The position numbers were made by a program, and so were the translations under genes. This document shows, piece by piece, positions 59,131 through 64,000 of a stretch of 64,000 bases of DNA (positions are counted from its first letter, which is position 1; each line of letters begins with the position of its first letter). Source of the DNA: Bhargavaea ullalensis (lineage in GTDB: Bacteria > Bacillota > Bacilli > Bacillales_A > Planococcaceae); the NCBI RefSeq assembly GCF_040545425.1, contig NZ_JBEPLW010000007.1; one strand, given 5' to 3'. A model generated the notes under the pieces. It was not told the origin of the DNA. It did no database searches and was given only the letters and a program-made list of their open reading frames with translations.

Positions 59131-59670
59131 TTATGCGTTGACCAGATCACGCTTCAGGTGATCCAGCTTTGTTTTGAGGCTGTTGTCGTAGATGCGGTTT
59201 CCGATGCGGATCCGCACGCCGCCGATGAGCGACGGGTCGACGATGTTCTCGATTTGGAGCGAGCCTTTGCCGATTTTGGAGGCAAAGACGGTCGACAGCT
59301 CCTGCTGTTCCCCTTCGGTGAGCGGCCGGGTCGAGTAGACTTTCGCTTCCGCGATGCCTGCCGACTCATTGGCCATCCGGATGAATTCATCCGCCACATC
59401 CGCTGCTTCACCGATGCGCTGGGCATCGGTGAGGACGAGCAGCAGATTGACCGTCAGGATGTCCGCACCCGCGAACATTTCCTTCAGCATTTCCTTTTTC
59501 TTCGTTCCGGTGATTTTCGGCGAGCCGAGGAGCGCCCGGAGATCCGCAGATCCCCTGAACACTTTCCGGAGTTCCCTCATATCATCCTGGATCAATTCAA
59601 GCTTGCCCTGCTGGCGTGCCACTTCAAACAGTGCGAGGGCGTAGCGGTTCGCAGCCACGGAACGGCTCAT
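59131..59670 (-). CDS. atpH: F1Fo ATP synthase delta subunit
   Basis: The 179-residue stator protein starts SRSVAANRYALALFEVARQQ and contains DPSLIGGVRIRIGNRIYDNSLKTKLDHLKRDL at the C-terminus, both typical of delta/OSCP. It links F1 to the b subunits. Its ATG overlaps the atpF stop by four bases (ATGA), so translation is probably coupled. Confidence 0.94.
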   Translation of the reverse strand: MSRSVAANRYALALFEVARQQGKLELIQDDMRELRKVFRGSADLRALLGSPKITGTKKKEMLKEMFAGADILTVNLLLVLTDAQRIGEAADVADEFIRMANESAGIAEAKVYSTRPLTEGEQQELSTVFASKIGKGSLQIENIVDPSLIGGVRIRIGNRIYDNSLKTKLDHLKRDLVNA

Positions 59671-60203
59671 TGGCCTTCCCCTGCCTTTTGGATTGTCTCT
59701 TCAATGAGGGCACGGTTGTCCTCTTCGGAGATTTCCTTGCCGAGCACTTTCTCCGCCGCGAGGATGGACATCGAGACGAATTCTTCTCGGACGGCCTGGA
59801 TGGCCTTTTCTTTTTCGTTTGCGATTTCCGCCGCTGCGTTGTCGCGCATGCGGACGGCTTCGGCACGGGCGGTCTCCATGATTTCAGCACGCTGGGCATC
59901 GCCCTGCTGCTTTGCATTTTCAACAATCGCCTGTGCTTCCGTGCGTGCTTCCTTCAACAGTGCGCGCTGCTCTTCAAGCAGGTTCGCGGATTCGGCGCGG
60001 CTCTTTTCGGCTTCTTCGATTTCGGAAGCGATGAGCTCCGCACGCTGATCCATGATGCCCATGAGCGGGCCCCACGCGAACTTCTTGAGGAGGAGCATGA
60101 GCAGCAGGAAGAAAACGATGGTGACGATGATGTCACCCGTGTTCAGTCGTTCAAAAAATCCTTCGCCGGCTGTAGCGGCCAGGACGAAATGGTCCAAAGA
60201 CAC
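59667..60203 (-). CDS. atpF: Fo ATP synthase b subunit
   Basis: The 178-residue protein has one N-terminal membrane helix (TGDIIVTIVFFLLLMLLLKKF) followed by WGPLMGIMDQRAELIASEIEEAEK and a long charged coiled coil, the peripheral stalk. The start is GTG with GGAGTGAG upstream. Confidence 0.94.
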   Translation of the reverse strand: MSLDHFVLAATAGEGFFERLNTGDIIVTIVFFLLLMLLLKKFAWGPLMGIMDQRAELIASEIEEAEKSRAESANLLEEQRALLKEARTEAQAIVENAKQQGDAQRAEIMETARAEAVRMRDNAAAEIANEKEKAIQAVREEFVSMSILAAEKVLGKEISEEDNRALIEETIQKAGEGQ

Positions 60204-60344
60204 GATTGTCTCACTCCCTTCGGAAACTTGGGGGAGCCTGTTTGCGGCCCACCCTGCAGATGGTCATGCATGCTTATGTCTGTACATAAAGGAATGGCGA
60301 AAAGATTCAACCGATGCTCTTCGCCATTTTCAGATCTGCTATGA

Positions 60345-60557
60345 TTATTTGTTCATGACGATGAACGCGATGACTGTCGCGATGATCGGAAGGGCCTCGA
60401 CGAGTGCGACCCCGATGAACATTGTCGTCTGCAGGACACCGCGTGCCTCTGGTTGACGTGCGATACCTTCTACTGTGCGGGAAACGATCAGACCGTTACC
60501 GATACCGGCGCCGAGGGCACCCAAACCGACTGCGATTGCTGCTGCCAAAAGACCCAT
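60345..60557 (-). CDS. atpE: Fo ATP synthase c subunit
   Basis: The 70-residue proteolipid has two helices: the Gly-rich GLGALGAGIGNGLIV and MFIGVALVEALPIIATVIAFIVM with the proton-binding Glu at position 54, joined by a polar RQPE loop. No sodium-site pattern is obvious, so proton coupling is likely. AGGAGG precedes the ATG. Confidence 0.96.
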   Translation of the reverse strand: MGLLAAAIAVGLGALGAGIGNGLIVSRTVEGIARQPEARGVLQTTMFIGVALVEALPIIATVIAFIVMNK

Positions 60558-60619
60558 TTTATAATTTCCTCCTAAGTGTTTGTTTTGTTTTGTCAGCCCG
60601 ATTTTCGGGCATCATATGA

Positions 60620-61330
60620 TCAATGGTCCGTGCTCACTTTGTGAGACATGTACACCATCGTCAACATAACGAAGATGAACGACTGGATCGCCCCGATAAA
60701 GATCGAGAAGCCCTGCCATGCCATCGCTGGAACGATTGCTCCGAGGAATCCGACGAAACTTGCGGAACCAAGGCCTGCGAGAAGCCCGATGAGGATCTCC
60801 CCCGCGTAGATGTTCCCGTAAAGACGGAGACCGAGCGTCAGCGTGTTTGCAAATTCCTCGATGACCTTAAGCGGTGCGAGGAACGGCATCGGCTGAGCGA
60901 ATCCGCCGAGGTACTTCTTGAAGCCGAGCATTTTGACTCCATAGTAGTTGGTCAGAACGACGACCATGACTGCAAGCGTCATCGTGATGGTCGGGTCTGC
61001 AGTCGGCGACTTCCACCACAGTTTGTGGTCCCAGACGACCGAGAATGGCAGCCCCAGCATGTTCGCGACGAAGATGAACATGATGAGCGTCAGGCCGAGC
61101 AGGTGGAAACGTCCGCCTGTCTTCCAGTCCATGTTGCTCTTGACGATTCCCTTGACGAAGTCCATGACCCACTCCATGAAGTTCTGCATGCCGGTCGGCT
61201 TCAGACTCAGATTTCGGGTCGAGATGAACGCAATGAGAAAGACGATTAGGCATGTAACCCCGAGCATAAGAATATTCGATGGGTTGAACGTCAGTCCGAG
61301 CCATTCGAATTGGGGGTTTTCATGGTTCAT
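60620..61330 (-). CDS. atpB: Fo ATP synthase a subunit
   Basis: The 236-residue protein has about six membrane helices, including ANTLTLGLRLYGNIYAGEILIGLLAG with the essential Arg of helix four and FSIFIGAIQSFIFVMLTMVYMSHKV near the end. It forms the half-channels next to the c ring. It lies between atpI and atpE. Confidence 0.95.
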   Translation of the reverse strand: MNHENPQFEWLGLTFNPSNILMLGVTCLIVFLIAFISTRNLSLKPTGMQNFMEWVMDFVKGIVKSNMDWKTGGRFHLLGLTLIMFIFVANMLGLPFSVVWDHKLWWKSPTADPTITMTLAVMVVVLTNYYGVKMLGFKKYLGGFAQPMPFLAPLKVIEEFANTLTLGLRLYGNIYAGEILIGLLAGLGSASFVGFLGAIVPAMAWQGFSIFIGAIQSFIFVMLTMVYMSHKVSTDH

Positions 61331-61338
61331 TTATTGGT

Positions 61339-61731
61339 TCACCTCTCTTTCTCCCCAGGATCCTGGTGTTTCAGATGATAAATGATCCGTTCTGCCAGCA
61401 TGAGGCCATACGGGATCATTAAACCGATCACCGTGGCGATCAGGTCAAATGTCTCCGGCAGCGAAATGGCGATGGCCGCCGCCGCGACGCCCGAAGCGAA
61501 TCGGATGCCGGAACCGAGCGAGGGCGCCCGGGTCCCGGCCGTCAGCGTCCGGTCGAACTTCTCCATCCTCCTGACGAGGATCCAGAAGTTGTACAATCCG
61601 AAGAGAATCCCGAGAATGAGCCCGGCAAACACTTTCGGCCATGGGGCGAATCCCCACCCGAGGACAAGCAAAGCAAGCAAAAAAAAGAGAGCCCTCTTCT
61701 GCCTATTGTGGATCTGCCGCAAATTCTCCAT
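61339..61731 (-). CDS. atpI: ATP synthase accessory protein I
   Basis: The protein of about 130 residues has four hydrophobic helices (RALFFLLALLVLGWGFA, VFAGLILGILFGLYNFWILVRRMEKF, SGVAAAAIAISLP, TVIGLMIPYGLMLAERI). AtpI assists assembly of the c ring or ion transport in other bacteria. It heads the atp operon. The frame is open to 61866, but the ATG at 61731 with GGGAG 9 nt upstream starts the family-like part; an ATG at 61749 is possible. Confidence 0.82.
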   Translation of the reverse strand: MENLRQIHNRQKRALFFLLALLVLGWGFAPWPKVFAGLILGILFGLYNFWILVRRMEKFDRTLTAGTRAPSLGSGIRFASGVAAAAIAISLPETFDLIATVIGLMIPYGLMLAERIIYHLKHQDPGEKER

Positions 61732-61861
61732 TGTCGAGGTCTCCCGCATCGTATTTCCGGCCGGTTTCTGCCTGTCGGAGCGAGTATAATAGAATGCAGT
61801 AACAGCAAGCGCACGCAGCGTCCGAAAACGCCTGTAACCCTTGTCATTCTTACCCTTTGCA

Positions 61862-61891
61862 AGCATACAACAGGGGCGAGAATGATGTCAA
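61862..61891 (-). promoter_or_regulatory. SigmaA promoter of the ATP synthase operon
   Basis: On the minus strand TTGACA (61891-61886) is perfect and TATGCT (61867-61862) matches four of six, with an 18-nt spacer. The leader before atpI would be about 125 nt. The rest of the 360-bp gap to 62094 holds the terminator of the epimerase gene. Confidence 0.65.
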
Positions 61892-62013
61892 TTGATTCCC
61901 GTGAAATTCTTCACAAGCCGCTATTTTTGTCAAAGATTCGACATACTTCAGAAAGCGTCCGGAATGGTGAGAGATTCACCCGGTTCCGGATGATTTTTTG
62001 GGTGGCCCAGGAC

Positions 62014-62066
62014 AAAAATCAACCCGCCCGGCACACTCGGCTTTTGCCAAGTATTGCCGGACGGGC
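62014..62066 (-). terminator. Terminator of the upp-epimerase transcription unit
   Basis: CCCGCCCGGCA (62023-62033) and TGCCGGACGGG (62055-62065) pair with one mismatch; GGTTGATTTTTGTCC follows on the minus strand. Confidence 0.75.
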
Positions 62067-62093
62067 TGCAATTTTATACATATTTTTCTGAAA

Positions 62094-63215
62094 TCATTTT
62101 TGTTTTTCCATATAATCGATCAGGGCACTGACGATTCTCTCCGACGCGTGTCCGTCACCGTACGGATTGGCCGCCTTTGCCATGGACGCATAGGCGGCTT
62201 CGTCTGACAGCAGCTCATCGGCCAGGCGGAAGATCGTTTCCTCGTCGGTCCCCGCCAGCTTCAGTGTGCCTGCCTCGATCCCTTCCGGACGCTCGGTCGT
62301 GTCACGCAGGACGAGGACCGGCTTTCCGAGCGACGGGGCCTCTTCCTGTATGCCGCCGGAGTCGGTGAGGATGAGATGAGACCGTGCCGCGAAGTTGTGG
62401 AAATCGACCACTTCAAGCGGATCGATGAGCCGGACGCGCGGATTGTCGCCGAGGATCTCATCCGCGACTTCCCGGACGGCCGGGTTCAGATGCACCGGAT
62501 AAATGACACGTGTGTCTTCATGCTTTTCAAGCAGCCGGCTGATCGCCCGGAACATATGGCGCATCGGTTCTCCCAGGTTTTCGCGCCGGTGGGCCGTCAG
62601 CAGGATGATCCGGTCCCCTTCCGCCTCATCCAGGATCGGGCTTTCGTATGATTCGTCGACAGTCGTCTTCAGCGCGTCGATTGCCGTGTTGCCCGTGATG
62701 AAGATCCGGTCTTCCGGCTTGCCTTCCGCGATCAGGTTCGCCGCGGACTTTTCGGTCGGGGCGAAATGAAGATCGGCAAGGACACCGGTCAACTGGCGGT
62801 TCATCTCCTCCGGGAACGGCGAATACTTGTCCCATGTCCGGAGGCCCGCCTCAACATGGCCGACCGTGATGCCGTTATAGAATGCGGCAAGACCTGCGAT
62901 GAATGTCGTCGAGGTGTCGCCGTGTACGAGGACGACGTCCGGCTTCGCCTCCTTCATGATCCGGTCAAGTCCTTCGAGTCCGCGTGTGGCGACGTCGATG
63001 AGCGTCTGCCGGCTCTTCATGATGTTCAGGTCAAAGTCCGGCTCGATCCCGAACGCATGAAGTACTTGGTCGAGCATCTCCCGGTGCTGTGCGGTCACCG
63101 TCACGATCGGCTCGATTTGTTCCGGATGCTTGTTCAGTTCCAGAACGAGCGGCGCCATTTTGATCGCTTCGGGCCGCGTGCCGAAAATGGTCATCACTTT
63201 CCATCTCTTAGTCAA
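62094..63215 (-). CDS. wecB: UDP-N-acetylglucosamine 2-epimerase (non-hydrolysing)
   Basis: The 373-residue protein has the family motifs IFGTRPEAIKMAPLVLELNK, VTVTAQHREMLDQVL, VLVHGDTSTTFIAGLAAFYN, VGHVEAGLRTWDKYSPFPEE(M)NR and SGGIQEEAPSLGKPVLVLRDTTERPEG. It interconverts UDP-GlcNAc and UDP-ManNAc (WecB/MnaA). The UDP-ManNAc would feed the dehydrogenase and TagA-like genes at 20-22 kb. The start is TTG with GGTGA upstream. It follows upp by 35 nt and probably shares its transcript. Confidence 0.95.
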   Translation of the reverse strand: MTKRWKVMTIFGTRPEAIKMAPLVLELNKHPEQIEPIVTVTAQHREMLDQVLHAFGIEPDFDLNIMKSRQTLIDVATRGLEGLDRIMKEAKPDVVLVHGDTSTTFIAGLAAFYNGITVGHVEAGLRTWDKYSPFPEEMNRQLTGVLADLHFAPTEKSAANLIAEGKPEDRIFITGNTAIDALKTTVDESYESPILDEAEGDRIILLTAHRRENLGEPMRHMFRAISRLLEKHEDTRVIYPVHLNPAVREVADEILGDNPRVRLIDPLEVVDFHNFAARSHLILTDSGGIQEEAPSLGKPVLVLRDTTERPEGIEAGTLKLAGTDEETIFRLADELLSDEAAYASMAKAANPYGDGHASERIVSALIDYMEKQK

Positions 63216-63250
63216 TCTGTGTCACCATCCAACATTATTTTGTGCTGTTC

Positions 63251-63880
63251 TTATTTGGTGCCGAACAGCCGGTCGCCCGCGTCGCCGAGCCCGGGAACGA
63301 TATAGCCGTGGTCATTCAGTTTTTCATCAAGCGCCGCGATGTAGATATCGACGTCCGGATGTGCATCTGCCAGCGCCTTCACGCCTTCGGGTGCGGCGAT
63401 GAGGCACATGAACCGGATATGCGTCGCACCCCGCGTTTTCAGCGAATCGATTGCCGCGATGGCCGAGCCGCCGGTTGCGAGCATCGGGTCGACGACGATG
63501 AACTCCCGCTCGCCGACATCCGAAGGAAGCTTCGCGTAATATTCGATGGGCTTGAGTGTTTCCGGATCGCGGTAAAGCCCGATGTGCCCTACCTTGGCTG
63601 TCGGAATCAGCTTCAGGATTCCATCCATCATGCCGATGCCGGCACGGAGGATCGGCACAATGCCGAGTTTCTTGCCTGCCAGGACATACGATTCCGCCAT
63701 CTGGACCGGCGTCTCGACTTCCGTTTTGCGCAGCGGAAGGTCCCTCGTGATTTCATAGGCCATGAGCGTCGCCACTTCGTCGACCAGCTCCCGGAATTCC
63801 TTCGTCCCGGTGTTCACGTCGCGGATGAATGTCAATTTATGCTGAATGAGCGGGTGGTCAAATACATGCACTTTCCCCAT
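63251..63880 (-). CDS. upp: Uracil phosphoribosyltransferase
   Basis: The 209-residue protein begins MGKVHVFDHPLIQHKLTFIRD and has LRKTEVETPVQ, VPILRAGIGMMDG, the PRPP-binding FIVVDPMLATGGSAIAAID and the C-terminal DIYIAALDEKLNDHGYIVPGLGDAGDRLFGTK. It forms UMP from uracil and PRPP in pyrimidine salvage. The ATG at 63880 with AGGAG 10 nt upstream is the family start; sequence upstream to 63994 is not part of the protein. The last 120 bp of the window show its upstream region. Confidence 0.96.
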   Translation of the reverse strand: MGKVHVFDHPLIQHKLTFIRDVNTGTKEFRELVDEVATLMAYEITRDLPLRKTEVETPVQMAESYVLAGKKLGIVPILRAGIGMMDGILKLIPTAKVGHIGLYRDPETLKPIEYYAKLPSDVGEREFIVVDPMLATGGSAIAAIDSLKTRGATHIRFMCLIAAPEGVKALADAHPDVDIYIAALDEKLNDHGYIVPGLGDAGDRLFGTK

Positions 63881-64000
63881 CGTTTTCACTCTCCTGTTCA
63901 CCGGCCGGGTGAGTCCCGGCCGCCTGTATATGTTCTCAACCTGTTCATTATAACAATGATTCATCCGCGGCGCACCGGCGGAAGGCTTTGTCATGAAAAT

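Noticed and set aside
57553..60048. 831-residue plus-strand frame antisense to atpA-atpH
   Set aside because: The minus-strand ATP synthase genes are unmistakable; long opposite frames are expected in GC-rich coding DNA.

Overview
The window looks like a chromosomal segment of an endospore-forming, SLH-type S-layer-bearing member of the Bacillales, most plausibly a high-G+C Planococcaceae-like organism (inference from gene content and order; the genus cannot be fixed from the sequence alone). Support comes from the order upp - UDP-GlcNAc 2-epimerase - atpIBEFHAGDC - ywzB - murA - spoIID - spoIIQ - spoIIID - mbl - fabZ - ywpF/ssb - ywqA/ywqB, which follows the Bacillus subtilis backbone, from strong AGGAGG ribosome binding sites, and from sigmaA-, sigmaB- and sigmaE-like promoters. 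I saw no rRNA, tRNA, insertion sequence, prophage or CRISPR array. Nearly every gene is on the minus strand; the exceptions are a small wall-associated hypothetical (24.1 kb), an XRE regulator with the ywqB-ywqA pair (40.3-45.2 kb), and ywpF (46.6 kb).

Region 1 (0-2.2 kb) is a four-gene undecaprenyl-phosphate-sugar glycosylation module: GT2 synthase, DUF2304, SMR-like flippase, GT-C transferase (cut by the window edge). Region 2 (2.5-17.2 kb) is the surface-layer region. It holds five SLH-anchored proteins, including a glucosaminidase, an SLH-only protein, a Big-domain protein and a 1,019-residue candidate S-layer protein with a textbook promoter. A very large secreted nuclease that joins an exonuclease/endonuclease/phosphatase domain to an endonuclease-I domain lies among them. 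The S-layer genes are visibly more AT-rich than the rest. Region 3 (17.5-26.7 kb) is a secondary cell-wall polymer operon (UDP-ManNAc dehydrogenase, TagA-like transferase, MurJ-like flippase, Wzy-like polymerase), an S41 peptidase, VanZ and a sixth SLH protein with a CAP domain. The UDP-ManNAc precursor would come from the epimerase at 62-63 kb, so both ends of the window serve the polymer that SLH domains bind.

Region 4 (26.8-40.2 kb) is mixed accessory and housekeeping: a PatA-like aminotransferase, a NERD-domain protein, an EamA transporter, a DEDD exonuclease, a large subtilisin-like protease, a DUF421 protein, a sigmaB-controlled stress protein, an orphan HlyD/membrane-protein pair, and an IDEAL-domain protein. 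Region 5 (40.3-64 kb) is the conserved backbone: helicase pair, ssb, ywpF, fabZ, mbl, sporulation regulators, murA, the complete F1Fo ATP synthase operon, the epimerase and upp.

The most unusual feature cuts across these regions. Five intergenic arrays (28.06, 29.36, 36.49, 50.60 and 52.50 kb) are built from short repeats whose spacing is exactly 21 bp, about two DNA turns. They fall into three sequence families that share a G-A/G-x-x-CGT head. Two arrays are in opposite orientation around the NERD gene. Two others are duplicated again as whole four-unit blocks with periods of 123 and 92 bp. All lie between co-directional genes, after the stop or terminator of one and before the start of the next. 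I do not recognise them as a described system.
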